A stretch of 64,000 nucleotides of DNA from Martelella alba (lineage in GTDB: Bacteria; Pseudomonadota; Gammaproteobacteria; Enterobacterales; Enterobacteriaceae): contig NZ_SZPQ01000001.1 of assembly GCF_005217455.1 (NCBI RefSeq), positions 124,001 through 188,000 on the forward strand. The letters are read 5' to 3'. A program made the translations under genes and the position numbers. The notes beneath the pieces were generated by a model. The model searched no databases, was not told the DNA's origin, and saw only the letters and a program-made list of their open reading frames with translations. Positions 40,445 to 49,713 of the stretch are shown here, piece after piece (within the stretch, counting starts at the first letter, position 1; each line of letters begins with the position of its first letter).

Positions 40445-42034
40445 ATGAAGAGTGATTCTTACGCCGCGGAGGTAGCGGCTCGGCGGACATTCGCGATTAT
40501 TTCGCACCCTGACGCGGGTAAAACCACCATTACCGAGAAGGTGTTACTGTACGGAAACGCCATTCTGACCGCCGGGACGGTCAAAGGCCGCGGTTCCAGC
40601 CATCACGCCAAGTCCGACTGGATGGAAATGGAAAAGCAGCGGGGCATCTCCATCACGACCTCGGTGATGCAGTTTCCTTATCGGGATGCGCTGGTGAACC
40701 TGCTCGACACGCCCGGGCACGAGGATTTCTCCGAGGACACCTACCGGACCCTGACCGCGGTGGATTGTTGCCTAATGGTCATTGACGCCGCCAAGGGGGT
40801 CGAAGACCGCACCCGTAAACTGATGGATGTCACCCGCTTGCGGGATACGCCCATCTTGACGTTTATGAATAAGGTCGACCGCGATACCCGCGACCCCACC
40901 GAACTGCTCGATGAAGTGGAGCGGGAACTGAAAATCGCCTGCGCGCCCATTACCTGGCCTATCGGTTGCGGCAAGCTGTTTAAAGGGGTTTATCATCTGC
41001 TACGGGATGAAACCTACCTGTACCAGAGCGGCCTGGGCCATACCATCCAGGAGGTGCGCATCGTCAAGGGTCTGGACAATCCGGCCCTTGATCAGGCGGT
41101 GGGGGAGGATTTGGCGGCACAGCTGCGCGAAGAGCTGGAGCTGGTGCAGGGCGCGTCCCATCCCTTCGAACTGGAGGCGTTTTTGAGCGGCGAGTTGACG
41201 CCGGTCTTTTTTGGTACGGCGCTTGGCAATTTCGGGGTCGACCATATGCTGGACGGGTTGGTGGCTTGGGCGCCGCCGCCCATGCCCCGCAAGACCGATA
41301 CCCGGGTAGTGAACGCCGGCGAGGATAGGTTCAGCGGATTTGTGTTCAAGATCCAGGCCAATATGGATCCGAAGCACAGGGACCGCGTGGCGTTCATGCG
41401 CGTGGTGTCCGGACGCTACGAAACCGGTATGAAGCTTTACCAGGTCAGAACCGGCAAGGACGTGATCATCGCCGATGCGCTGACGTTCATGGCCGGCGAT
41501 CGCGCCCACATTGAGGAAGCTTATCCCGGCGATATTATCGGTTTGCATAACCACGGCACCATCCAGATCGGCGATACCTTTACCCAGGGCGAGCAGATGA
41601 AATTCACCGGCATTCCCAATTTCGCGCCGGAAATGTTCCGTCGTATCCGGCTGCGGGACCCGTTGAAGCAAAAGCAACTGCTCAAAGGGTTGGTGCAATT
41701 ATCCGAAGAGGGCGCGGTGCAGGTTTTCCGTCCCATCGCCAACAACGATTTGATAGTCGGCGCGGTGGGCGTGTTGCAGTTCGAGGTGGTGGTGGCCCGT
41801 CTTAAGAGCGAATACAACGTTGAGGCGCTGTATGAACCGGTCAACGTTTCCACCGCGCGGTGGGTCGAATGTCAGGATGCGAAGAAACTGGAAGAGTTTA
41901 AACGTAAAAGCGAAATGAACCTGGCACTGGATGGCGGCGATAACCTCTCCTATATCGCGCCGAGCATGGTCAATCTGAATCTGACGCAGGAACGTTATCC
42001 GGACGTGCAATTCCATAAAACCCGCGAGCATTAA
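40445..42034 (+). CDS. prfC: Peptide chain release factor 3
   Basis: RF3 is the GTPase that recycles RF1/RF2 from the ribosome. The 529-residue protein has G1 [13 protein letters not shown], switch [23 protein letters not shown]-type sequence (split here), G3 [15 protein letters not shown]4 NKVD and a full C-terminal domain ending VQFHKTREH. Start at [14 protein letters not shown], giving the E. coli length; an in-frame start 12 codons upstream is less likely. Confidence 0.96.
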   Translation: MKSDSYAAEVAARRTFAIISHPDAGKTTITEKVLLYGNAILTAGTVKGRGSSHHAKSDWMEMEKQRGISITTSVMQFPYRDALVNLLDTPGHEDFSEDTYRTLTAVDCCLMVIDAAKGVEDRTRKLMDVTRLRDTPILTFMNKVDRDTRDPTELLDEVERELKIACAPITWPIGCGKLFKGVYHLLRDETYLYQSGLGHTIQEVRIVKGLDNPALDQAVGEDLAAQLREELELVQGASHPFELEAFLSGELTPVFFGTALGNFGVDHMLDGLVAWAPPPMPRKTDTRVVNAGEDRFSGFVFKIQANMDPKHRDRVAFMRVVSGRYETGMKLYQVRTGKDVIIADALTFMAGDRAHIEEAYPGDIIGLHNHGTIQIGDTFTQGEQMKFTGIPNFAPEMFRRIRLRDPLKQKQLLKGLVQLSEEGAVQVFRPIANNDLIVGAVGVLQFEVVVARLKSEYNVEALYEPVNVSTARWVECQDAKKLEEFKRKSEMNLALDGGDNLSYIAPSMVNLNLTQERYPDVQFHKTREH

Positions 42035-42492
42035 TCATCAGCGCCGCTGATATATCCCGCTCCGTCCGGTGTTCGCCGGCGGGGCGGCATGATGCCGGCG
42101 GGCGCCGCGGCCCGTATCCCCGCTTGCCAAACAACGGATTGTTCTTAAATCCTTGCTAATTCTTCTTTTATGATGATTTTTCCCCCGCCGGGCAGGCAAT
42201 CTGACCATTCTGGACTATAGTTAAGGTGTCGCTGGTAAATAGCGTAAAAATCTCCGCGTACCGAGTGAATCGGTGTGAATATCTGCCGGTTTCGCCAAGA
42301 GAAAGATAACACTCTGTTTATGCCAAGGCATAACACAAACACTTCATCCTGAATATCACATAAGCCGCTGTGATGTCACGGCGCATTGATGGTTTGGATA
42401 CCGTCGTTCGCCTTTGGCGCGATGACGGTTAGGCAACCCGCAATTGCGGCGTCCACACCCCGTTCGGGTGGATAGCTAAAAAGGAAAAATCG
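42035..42492 (+). promoter_or_regulatory. osmY upstream region with a sigma-S-type -10 element and long leader
   Basis: CTATAGTTAA at 42215-42224 differs by one base from the sigma-S extended -10 CTATACTTAA. Transcription from there would give a leader of roughly 260 nt, close to the unusually long osmY leader of E. coli. Hairpin-forming stretches occur at 42105-42115 and 42455-42472. No gene is present in this 458 bp. Confidence 0.65.
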
Positions 42493-43098
42493 ATGAAAAA
42501 CAGTCAAGTTTCACAAACCATTACGGCTTTGATTATCAGTACGGTATTGGTTGGCGCCACCAGCGCCCTGGCCAACGACACGATCAAAACCGAACCGGGC
42601 AGTACCGCTGCGAAAATCGATAACACCATGAAAAGCGCCGCAAACTATATGGACGATAGCGCGGTGACCGCCAAAGTGAAAAGCGCGTTGGTCAGCGATA
42701 AGGGTATCAATAGCAACGATATTTCCGTGACCACCGTGCATGGCGTGGTGACGCTGAGCGGATATGTCGCCGATCAGGAGCAAGTCGATCACGCGGTGAC
42801 CGCGGCCAAAGGGGTCGAAGGCGTTTCTTCCGTGGATAACCAACTGCATCTGAAAGAAGGGCAGGCCTCTTCGGTTAAAGGCTACGTCAGTGATTCGGCC
42901 ATCACCAGCGAAGTTAAAGCCAAATTCCTCGCCGACAAAATAGTGCCGTCGCGCTTAATTAAAGTCAGCACTGAGAGCGGAGTGGTGCAACTCAGCGGCC
43001 AGGTGAAAACCGAACGGCAGGCGGCCCGGGCCGAAAGCGTGGCCAAAGCAGTGGACGGGGTGAAAAGCGTCAAAAATGATCTGACGGTCAAATCATAA
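42493..43098 (+). CDS. osmY: Periplasmic osmotic-stress protein OsmY (two BON domains)
   Basis: The 201-residue periplasmic protein is induced in stationary phase and hyperosmosis in E. coli. It has a signal peptide (VLVGATSALAN, cleavage after ALA) and two BON domains: DDSAVTAKVKSALVSDKGI...VVTLSGYVADQ and DSAITSEVKAKFLADK...VVQLSGQVKTE. Such domains bind membrane surfaces. Confidence 0.95.
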   Translation: MKNSQVSQTITALIISTVLVGATSALANDTIKTEPGSTAAKIDNTMKSAANYMDDSAVTAKVKSALVSDKGINSNDISVTTVHGVVTLSGYVADQEQVDHAVTAAKGVEGVSSVDNQLHLKEGQASSVKGYVSDSAITSEVKAKFLADKIVPSRLIKVSTESGVVQLSGQVKTERQAARAESVAKAVDGVKSVKNDLTVKS

Positions 43099-43108
43099 AA
43101 GTTTAGGG

Positions 43109-43133
43109 ATCGAGGCGTCTTATGGGCCTCGAT
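43109..43133 (+). terminator. Hairpin after osmY
   Basis: ATCGAGGC (43109-43116) pairs with GCCTCGAT (43126-43133) just past osmY. It lacks a T-run. The rest of the 255-bp gap up to ytjA shows no gene. Confidence 0.5.
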
Positions 43134-43353
43134 TCCGGGCCAGGCACCGTAACGACGATGTCATTCCCAGTATTTCACGACGCGGCCAGTCGGCGGTTTT
43201 CCGGGGCTTCAATTCCGCGGAGTCGGAGGCGGTAAAACCGCCGATACGGCAACGAGGTGAAAAACGACGGGTACCGGCCTAACCGGGGACAGCCGTTTTC
43301 CTGGGCAGGGCAGACTTGACACAACTTTCCATTATTGGGGTGAGGAGAGACTT

Positions 43354-43515
43354 ATGTTTCGATGGGGCATCATATTTCTGGTTATCGCCTTGATCGCGGC
43401 GGCTTTGGGTTTCGGCGGCCTGGCGGGCACAGCCGCATGGGCGGCCAAAATTGTCTTCGTGGTCGGCATTATAATCTTCCTGATAAGCTTGTTCACCGGC
43501 CGCCGGGGAGTATAG
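43354..43515 (+). CDS. ytjA: DUF1328 small membrane protein YtjA
   Basis: The 53-residue protein [20 protein letters not shown]... has two membrane helices (residues 4-21 and 29-47) joined by [12 protein letters not shown], the DUF1328 pattern. The ATG is preceded by GAGGAGAG. In E. coli ytjA also follows osmY. Function unknown. Confidence 0.92.
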   Translation: MFRWGIIFLVIALIAAALGFGGLAGTAAWAAKIVFVVGIIIFLISLFTGRRGV

Positions 43516-43619
43516 CATCCCGCTATAATCAAGAATATTCCCGTTTCCCGCGGGAATATTACTGTCAAAATACTCCTGTAAGATGGTGGCCTAGACGGGT
43601 TGAATTCCGGGGAGGGGGT

Positions 43620-43811
43620 ATGAATAGCGACATCTTTGTTGGCAGATTAAAGCAGTGGAAGAGCCAGATGTGGTTATTATGGGCGGAATGGTTTGACAGC
43701 GATTGCGCCTGGGTCGCCGGCAGTAACGATTACCTCTCTGGCGTGATTCAGGAAGATTACGGCAAATCGGTGCAACCGTCCGCCGACACGGAATCCAAAC
43801 GCGTGCATTGA
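43620..43811 (+). CDS. Divergent CsbD-like (YjbJ family) stress protein
   Basis: This 63-residue protein keeps the spacing of CsbD/YjbJ: GRLKQWKSQMWLLWAEW, then D-D-like residues, VAGSNDYLSGVIQEDYGKS. The IQExYG motif and the GxLKQWK start fit the family, but the sequence is diverged and tryptophan-rich. Start at the ATG after GGGGAGGGGGT; the frame is open upstream without family sequence. It follows ytjA and osmY, other stress-type genes, and is the last chromosomal gene before the prophage. Confidence 0.75.
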   Translation: MNSDIFVGRLKQWKSQMWLLWAEWFDSDCAWVAGSNDYLSGVIQEDYGKSVQPSADTESKRVH

Positions 43812-44232
43812 GACGCCGCGGTTGGCCGGACAACGCGCCGGCGCGAGTGACCGCCATCGTTGTTCGCGTCCATACCGGGCATCACGGGTTGCCTTTACCG
43901 GCGGCGCTTCCTTCCTCGCCAAGCCGCCTGGCTTGCATTACACTTCCCCTTTCAATACGCATTTCTTTCTTACCGCGACGTGGCGGCTGGACGTGTGACC
44001 CGGATAAGGGAAATGCCGCATATCGTCGGAAAAGTGTGGGGAGGTGATCGTTTTTGCATAGTGGGATCCGCGACGAAAATTAAGCGAAAAGCCTTATAGG
44101 ATGCGGTTCTCGGAGGTGCGGGCCGATTTTGCACGACACGCTTCAAAATGAGAAATTTTAGGTAAAAACGCGATTATTTTTGCATTGTTTTGATAAGAAA
44201 CTGCAAGCGTTTAGCATATCTTTAAGAGCTTT
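43812..44232. other. Chromosome-prophage junction with candidate left end of the Mu-like element
   Basis: No gene is seen in this 421-bp stretch. Composition changes from GC-rich to AT-rich at about 44045. Three related blocks follow at 44050, 44125 and 44171: TTTTTGCATAGTGG, ATTTTGCACGACAC and TTTTTGCATTGTTT. Each is followed 10-25 bp later by an A-rich G/C-AAA box (GCGACGAAAA, AATGAGAAAT, GATAAGAAAC). This is the kind of repeated transposase-binding layout found at Mu ends. Candidate terminal TG dinucleotides are at 44045 and 44055. Confidence 0.5.
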
Positions 44233-44964
44233 TTAAATCACTCTGCCATACCAAACTACTTTTCCAACCACATCGAAATCACTAGGAATGTCGTTAAGAT
44301 TGATTACAAAGGGCTCATAGACAGGATTGGTGCTCGACACGCGCAATGAGGCGCCAGGAAATCGTTGGACTCGTTTAACAAGAAGTTGACCATCTATGCG
44401 TAAAACATAAATACCTTCGCGTGGATCCTTATCTTCATGGTTAACAAGGATAATATCCTTATCGTTCAATACCCCCTCCATTGAATCTCCACAGACACTA
44501 ATGACAGATAGTTTAGCCGGATCTGCTTTAAGATGATGGGTAACCCAATATCGTCTAAAAGATACCGTAAACATCGGTGTTTCATCATCATTCCAGGCCC
44601 CGTAACCAGCAGCGGCTGAGACGTTGTAGCGTGGCACAAAAACGAACTCACTGAGATCGACTTCATTACCCTTTACATCAGTAATAGCAGTCGAATCGTT
44701 TGTAAGGATTTGATTTTTAGTAGTTAAGCTATTCCCTCCTGTAGATAGCCATTCGACAGAAACACCGCCCGCCTTCGCTAATGCAAGCAAAATCGGCAAA
44801 GTAGGATAACCCCCATCCAGTAGCCTGTTTATTCCTGAAGGAGATACCCCGGCAGCGGAAGCAAAAGCACTTGTGCTCTTGAATTTTGCAACCAATTCAC
44901 GCAAACGAGAATGGAACCCTTCGCATCCGAGTTGATTTTCTTCTTTGGGATGTTCTAGCAACAT
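44233..44964 (-). CDS. Phage repressor, LexA/CI-like (helix-turn-helix plus S24 autopeptidase)
   Basis: The 243-residue protein has an N-terminal helix-turn-helix (STSAFASAAGVSPSGINRLL, about residues 30-49) and a C-terminal S24 domain. The catalytic serine is Ser161 in VCGDSMEG, the lysine is Lys197 in GQLLVKRVQ, and a cleavable Ala-Gly pair is at 119-120 (SAAAGYGA). It should keep the prophage silent and cleave itself when RecA is activated. The repressor of Mu itself is not of this type. It is divergent from ner across a 177-bp operator region. Confidence 0.9.
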   Translation of the reverse strand: MLLEHPKEENQLGCEGFHSRLRELVAKFKSTSAFASAAGVSPSGINRLLDGGYPTLPILLALAKAGGVSVEWLSTGGNSLTTKNQILTNDSTAITDVKGNEVDLSEFVFVPRYNVSAAAGYGAWNDDETPMFTVSFRRYWVTHHLKADPAKLSVISVCGDSMEGVLNDKDIILVNHEDKDPREGIYVLRIDGQLLVKRVQRFPGASLRVSSTNPVYEPFVINLNDIPSDFDVVGKVVWYGRVI

Positions 44965-44973
44965 TAATTCACC

Positions 44974-45109
44974 TCATCTGAGTTAATTATAATCAATTGA
45001 AATATATTACTTTTTATTTAAAGCAGCCCAAAAGAGTGAGATGTTCATCTCGGATACGAAATTTAATTAACTTATCCGAGTTGATTTTCAGCGCATTTGC
45101 GAATAATCT
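44974..45109. promoter_or_regulatory. Phage early switch: three operator copies and divergent promoters
   Basis: A motif close to TTATCCGAGTTGAT occurs three times: TCATCTGAGTTAATT (44974-44988), inverted TTCATCTCGGATACGAA (45044-45060), and ACTTATCCGAGTTGAT (45070-45085). The early rightward promoter is TTGATT (45081-45086), 17-bp spacer, TAATCT (45104-45109), with its -35 inside the third copy. A TATAAT on the minus strand (44986-44991) overlaps the first copy and would serve the repressor gene. This fits repression plus autoregulation. Confidence 0.75.
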
Positions 45110-45141
45110 TTGTTCATGACTTCAGTAAATGAGCAAAAAAG

Positions 45142-45405
45142 ATGAACAAAAAAAATCCGCAAACATCTCAGGACTGGCATCGTGCTGACATAGTAGCGGC
45201 TTTGCACAAACGCGGCTGGTCTCTTCGTGGGCTCTCTAAACATCATGGTTACAAGACACCTACTGCCTTGAACAATGCTTTGGATAGAAAGTGGCCAAAG
45301 GGACAAATGATTATCGCAGAAGCGATAGGCATTAGCCCAGAGGTTATATGGCCTAGCCGATATGAATGTGATTTTAACGACTCTTTTGTACATGTACATA
45401 AGTGA
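45142..45405 (+). CDS. ner: Ner-like DNA-binding regulator
   Basis: The 87-residue protein matches the Ner/Nlp (SfsB) family: DWHRADIVAALHKRGWSLRGLSKHHGY followed by NALDRKWPKGQMIIAEAIG and VIWPSRY, a lambda-repressor-like helix-turn-helix. In Mu, Ner turns down early and repressor transcription after induction. It is the first early gene and overlaps the transposase frame. Confidence 0.9.
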   Translation: MNKKNPQTSQDWHRADIVAALHKRGWSLRGLSKHHGYKTPTALNNALDRKWPKGQMIIAEAIGISPEVIWPSRYECDFNDSFVHVHK

Positions 45406-45428
45406 TTTCGCGTTTGAGGATTTTTCTT

Positions 45429-47471
45429 ATGAGTATGAAATCTCACTATAGCGCGGAAGAATTGGCCCAAATGAGTCTGCCAGGCTTACCAAAAACATCA
45501 CGAAACATACGTGAACGCGCAAAAAAAGAAGGTTGGCTAACTCAAAAAAGGAAAGGGGTTGGCGGTGGCTTTGTTTACGAAATAAATTGTTTACCGAAAC
45601 AAGCCCAAGACGTATTGAGAGAGAAAATCTATCAGTCTGTTCTGGCTGAAAAACCTAAAGAAATAGAGTCAATGACCACCAGGGTTAAGAGGTCGAAACC
45701 GCGTAGCGAACTGGAGATCCTGCGCCAGTGCCCGGCATTGCTCGACCGTGAAGTCGGTAAGTTGACTGCCCAGCAAAAACAAATTGCCGACGCCCGGGCG
45801 GCTCTGTCCATGGAAGTGGAGCGGCTCCGCGATCATGGCATGTCACGTACCGCCGCTGTTCACTATATCGCGACCGCATCACGCAACGGCACCCTGCCGG
45901 CGCACCTTAAAACTTCTGCCGAGCTGGCCAACGCTCGCAAGGGCGGACGTATTGGCGTGGGCGAACGCAGCTTGCAGGAATGGCTGAGTGTTTTTGAATC
46001 AACTAATCCAGGTATAGAGCGTATGACCATGCTTGCTCCCGGCTATCTCAAGGCAAAGAAACCGGAACAAATTAAATGGTTACCTGATTTTTTGGCACAT
46101 TGGCGAAACTTGAATGGCCCCTGCTTGCGAGAGGCTTACGCAAAATTCAGTACGGAATGGGAGCGTATTTACAACGACCAGCCCGCAATGATTGACGCTC
46201 GCCCTTCTTATGATGCTGTCCGCCGTGCAATGGCGAAACTACCGCGCCGTGAGCGAGTAAGGGGACGTGTTACAGGTTCAGCTGTGTTGGCATATGAGAT
46301 TTACCAAAAGCGCGATTGGTCACAAATGCCGGTTAACGGCTGCTGGATCACCGACGGTAAATCACTCGATATGAAAGTGGCGCATCCGATACACGGGCGG
46401 CCCTTTACTCCCGAACTGACCCTGGTACTCGATGGCCGGACGCGTTATTGCGTTGGCTGGAGCCTTGCCTTATCAGAAAACGTTGTAGCCGTCGCCGATG
46501 CTTATCGGCATGCCATGAAACACCATGGGAAACCGCTGATTGCCTACTCCGATAATGGGGGTGGTGAAGCCAACAAGACATTTGACGCGGAAATCACCGG
46601 TATTTTCGGCCGTGTCGGAATAGATCACCCTACCAGTATTCCCGGTCGGGCCCAGTCTCGTGGTCTCATTGAACGGCTTAATAAAGTTATTCCCCGGCGC
46701 ATCGCAATGGAGTTCGAAACATTTAATGGTTCATCGGCCGATAGAGAAAACCTGCGCATAACCGAACGGCAAATCAAATCGGCCATCAATGCAGTGGACA
46801 AAGGCTATGAATTGTCGCCCGTTCAGCGTAACGCCTTGCGCATGCTGCCCTCCTGGCAGCGACTGTTAGATGTCATTTCTGAAGAGGTCGAAAAGTACAA
46901 CCATCAACATGAGCACAGCGAGTTACCTAAATACAATGGCCGCCATTTGACCCCTGCCGCCTATCGAAAAATGGTCTTGGAACAAGAAGGCGACGAAATA
47001 GAGTATTTGACCGACGTCGAACTTAACGAAATGTTTATGCCGGAAGAAATAAGGGTGGCTCAACGCGGATGGTTGAGCCTTTTGAATAATGATTATTTCT
47101 CTAAAGACCTGACCATGGTTGATGGAGAAAAGGTCCGCGTAGCATTTGATATTCACGATGCATCAGAAGTTATTGTGCGGAAAATGGACGGCACCTTTGT
47201 TTGTAAAGCCATTTACAACGGCAATAAAGTCGCCGCTCAGCCAATCAGCAAAGTGGAAGCCCTTAAGCAGCAGCGTACCCAGCGCCGCTTGAAAAGGCTT
47301 GATGACATGCGCGATGAAGTTCATGCCGAAGCCCGGCCGTTACTGGGCGGCAATACCCTGCCGGACTTTGGCGCCTTTATGCCACCTGAACCAAAAATTG
47401 ATGACGAGCCGTTCTTTTTTCTGGAAACGGATCGCGATGAGTATCTGAAAAAGAACGGCGGTCGCCGGTAA
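45429..47471 (+). CDS. Mu-type DDE transposase (MuA)
   Basis: The 680-residue transposase cuts and joins phage ends during integration and replicative transposition. The N-terminal Mu-type HTH reads LPGLPKTSRNIRERAKKEGW, like MuA. The catalytic core shows WITDGKSLDMK (Asp309), YSDNGGGEANK (Asp375) and SRGLIERLNK (Glu415), the DDE triad. A Mu C-terminal domain follows. Start at ATG 45429, 8 bp after GAGGA; a GTG at 45402 that overlaps the ner stop would add nine residues. Confidence 0.94.
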   Translation: MSMKSHYSAEELAQMSLPGLPKTSRNIRERAKKEGWLTQKRKGVGGGFVYEINCLPKQAQDVLREKIYQSVLAEKPKEIESMTTRVKRSKPRSELEILRQCPALLDREVGKLTAQQKQIADARAALSMEVERLRDHGMSRTAAVHYIATASRNGTLPAHLKTSAELANARKGGRIGVGERSLQEWLSVFESTNPGIERMTMLAPGYLKAKKPEQIKWLPDFLAHWRNLNGPCLREAYAKFSTEWERIYNDQPAMIDARPSYDAVRRAMAKLPRRERVRGRVTGSAVLAYEIYQKRDWSQMPVNGCWITDGKSLDMKVAHPIHGRPFTPELTLVLDGRTRYCVGWSLALSENVVAVADAYRHAMKHHGKPLIAYSDNGGGEANKTFDAEITGIFGRVGIDHPTSIPGRAQSRGLIERLNKVIPRRIAMEFETFNGSSADRENLRITERQIKSAINAVDKGYELSPVQRNALRMLPSWQRLLDVISEEVEKYNHQHEHSELPKYNGRHLTPAAYRKMVLEQEGDEIEYLTDVELNEMFMPEEIRVAQRGWLSLLNNDYFSKDLTMVDGEKVRVAFDIHDASEVIVRKMDGTFVCKAIYNGNKVAAQPISKVEALKQQRTQRRLKRLDDMRDEVHAEARPLLGGNTLPDFGAFMPPEPKIDDEPFFFLETDRDEYLKKNGGRR

Positions 47472-47486
47472 ATGCGAGGAAATAAA

Positions 47487-48380
47487 ATGAGTAACCAGCA
47501 GGACTTAAATGAATTAATGCAACGGCGTGGTTATAGCCAGACTCAAGTTGCCCGCGCTATCGGCAAAAGCCCCGCAACCATTAATCAGTATTTGCAGGGT
47601 AAATATGCCGGTGATACCTCAAATCTCGATGCGCTGGTGGAAAACTTCCTGACCCGCGAACGGGAAAAGGACCGGTCTCAGCGGGTGGAAATAGGTTTTA
47701 TCGCCACCATCACCGCCCGTAAAGGGATGGAAGTGATGCGGATGGCGCATATTGACGGCGATATCAATGTCATTTACGGCGATGCCGGCATGGGTAAAAC
47801 CATGATGCTGCGCGAATACGCGGCGCGCCAGCGCGATGCCATTCTGATTGAGGCCGACCCAGGCTATACCGCCCGCGTCGTCCTGGAAGAGCTGTGCGCC
47901 CGCCTCAATCTGACCAAGCGCGGCAATATGCATGAGCTTAGCGAGGCATGTATCAGTGCGTTGCGTGACTCAGGCCGGCTACTGATGATTGATGAGGCTG
48001 AAAACCTCCCATACCGAGCCCTTGAGACGTTGCGGCGTATCCATGACAAATCAGGTGTGGGCATCATTCTTGCCGGCATGCCCCGCCTGATTATCAATCT
48101 CAAGGGGCGACGCGGTGAATACAAGCAGCTTTATTCCCGTGTGGGTTTTGCGTTGCAATTGGGGGATGCATTACCGCCGGAGGACATTACCGAAATCGCG
48201 GCCAGCCTTATACCCGAAGCCGAGCAAAAAGACATTAGCGAAGCCTTTTATAAAGCGTCGCATGGCAATGCTCGGAGGCTGTTTAAATTACTGCGTGGCG
48301 TGATTCGCTCCAGTTCGATTACTGGCGTGAAGCCTTCCGCTTCCGCTGTTCACAAGTGTGCTGAAATGCTGATTAATTGA
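47487..48380 (+). CDS. Transposition target-selection ATPase (MuB)
   Basis: The 297-residue AAA+ ATPase has an N-terminal helix-turn-helix (YSQTQVARAIGKSPATINQYLQG), Walker A GDAGMGKT, Walker B LLMIDEAENL and an arginine-rich sensor region. MuB coats target DNA and activates MuA, and gives target immunity. Start at ATG 47487 after GAGG; ATG 47472, immediately after the transposase stop, is possible. Confidence 0.92.
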   Translation: MSNQQDLNELMQRRGYSQTQVARAIGKSPATINQYLQGKYAGDTSNLDALVENFLTREREKDRSQRVEIGFIATITARKGMEVMRMAHIDGDINVIYGDAGMGKTMMLREYAARQRDAILIEADPGYTARVVLEELCARLNLTKRGNMHELSEACISALRDSGRLLMIDEAENLPYRALETLRRIHDKSGVGIILAGMPRLIINLKGRRGEYKQLYSRVGFALQLGDALPPEDITEIAASLIPEAEQKDISEAFYKASHGNARRLFKLLRGVIRSSSITGVKPSASAVHKCAEMLIN

Positions 48381-48387
48381 GGACCCC

Positions 48388-48621
48388 ATGAATACTATGC
48401 CAATTAATAGCCCGTCATTAATGCGGCCCATTAACCGCTTAATGCAGCGCGGCTTAAAGGTCTTGAACGTCAATACCAAATATAAACGCCCGGTCATTGT
48501 TGTCGACCGTCCTTTTTCAGCGTGGGAAAAACGCGCGGTGGAAATCACCGAAATTGAAAATGGCGTTCACCGTACTGTGAAAATGGTTCATTGGCGCGAT
48601 TTTCGCGTTATCTGGAGGTGA
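48388..48621 (+). CDS. Hypothetical early phage protein
   Basis: A 77-residue basic protein (KRPVIVVDRPFSAWEKRAVEITEIENG) that I do not recognise. The ATG has GAGG upstream. It overlaps the next start region (TGATG) and sits where Mu carries small early genes such as kil. It resembles short DNA-binding or host-inhibition proteins only in size and charge. Confidence 0.7.
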   Translation: MNTMPINSPSLMRPINRLMQRGLKVLNVNTKYKRPVIVVDRPFSAWEKRAVEITEIENGVHRTVKMVHWRDFRVIWR

Positions 48622-48626
48622 TGGCG

Positions 48627-48881
48627 ATGAGTAGTTTGTTTCTGTCTATGGCATGTGCCGAGCCAAAGTATTTTTACCTGCAATATATTGCGCGTGCCAG
48701 ACAAAATGGCACCACATTGTTGCAATATTCTTGCCCACGTTGCCAGAAAGTGATTGAAACCCCGGCCGCTCCGTCCGGCGACGTCTGGGATACGATGGCG
48801 ACCTGTCCGCATTGTAATGGTTTGTACTTAAAGGTAGTGACGGATACGACGGTAGAAACTTATATACCCCCAGAGGAGTAA
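48627..48881 (+). CDS. Small zinc-ribbon protein
   Basis: An 84-residue protein with two CxxC knuckles, SCPRCQK and TCPHCNG, 27 residues apart, typical of a zinc ribbon. Start at ATG 48627, with GGAGG 8 bp upstream; ATG 48621 is too close to that site. Function unknown; probably nucleic-acid or protein binding. Confidence 0.75.
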   Translation: MSSLFLSMACAEPKYFYLQYIARARQNGTTLLQYSCPRCQKVIETPAAPSGDVWDTMATCPHCNGLYLKVVTDTTVETYIPPEE

Positions 48882-48883
48882 CG

Positions 48884-49084
48884 ATGGCGAATATCATTAT
48901 TTCCATTAAGCGGCGCGGGAATGGCTTTGATGTGTCGTGCCAGGTCGATATTGATGATCGGGACGATACCTTAGCCAATGAACTGGCCTACCGCACGTCT
49001 GCCAGCGTGGCCACGCATGCCATGTTGAAAGTTAATCAAATGCTGAACGCAAAAACCGAAAAGGAACAGAAATATGTCCACTGA
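48884..49084 (+). CDS. Hypothetical early phage protein
   Basis: The 66-residue product (MANIIISIKRRGNGFDVSCQVD...) is not recognised. Spacing of 2 bp from the previous stop and an 11-bp overlap with the next gene show that it is part of a compact early operon. Confidence 0.65.
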   Translation: MANIIISIKRRGNGFDVSCQVDIDDRDDTLANELAYRTSASVATHAMLKVNQMLNAKTEKEQKYVH

Positions 49085-49712
49085 AAATAAACAATTCACC
49101 ACTACCGCCGCGCCTGCCGGTTATTGGGTCGACGCCAAAGGCGTTTTAATTCCGGAAAAGCTGTTAAAGGATATCGATAAATCCCGTGACGCCTTGGTCG
49201 GGGAGATTGTCACCAAGGCTATCGAGCTTAATAAGCTGATGGCCAAGTTCAAGGAAGACGTATTCGCCGATGTGGCCGCGTTCGTTGACCTGTCGGCCAA
49301 TGAATATAACGTCAAATTAGGCGGTAAAAAGGGCAACGTGACACTCTATACGTTCGATGGACGTTATAAAGTCCAGCGGGCCATGGCTGACCGCCTCGCC
49401 TTTGACGAACGCCTCCAGGCGGCCAAGGCGCTGATTGATGAATGCCTGGCTGACTGGACCGAGGACGCCCGCCCCGAATTGCAAGTCTTGATTAACCGGG
49501 CGTTCTCGACCGATAAGGAGGGCGAGGTCAGCACGTCGGCCGTCCTGGCGTTGCGCCGCTACGAGATTGAGGACGGGCGTTGGTTGATGGCGATGAAAGC
49601 CATTGGCGAGGCCATCCAGGTGGTGGGCAGCAGTTCTTATATCCGGGTCTATGAACGGATTGGCGATTCAGACCAATACCGTCCCATTGCCCTTGATATG
49701 TCGGCGGTGTGA
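49074..49712 (+). CDS. DUF3164 family protein
   Basis: This 212-residue protein has the DUF3164 pattern of Mu-like phages: PAGYWVDAKGVLIPEKLLKDID near the start, GGKKGNVTLYTFDGRYKV in the middle and EDGRWLMAMKAIGEAIQVVGSSSYIRVYER near the end. The role is unknown; it is a constant member of early regions in transposable phages. Confidence 0.85.
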   Translation: MSTENKQFTTTAAPAGYWVDAKGVLIPEKLLKDIDKSRDALVGEIVTKAIELNKLMAKFKEDVFADVAAFVDLSANEYNVKLGGKKGNVTLYTFDGRYKVQRAMADRLAFDERLQAAKALIDECLADWTEDARPELQVLINRAFSTDKEGEVSTSAVLALRRYEIEDGRWLMAMKAIGEAIQVVGSSSYIRVYERIGDSDQYRPIALDMSAV

Positions 49713-49713
49713 T

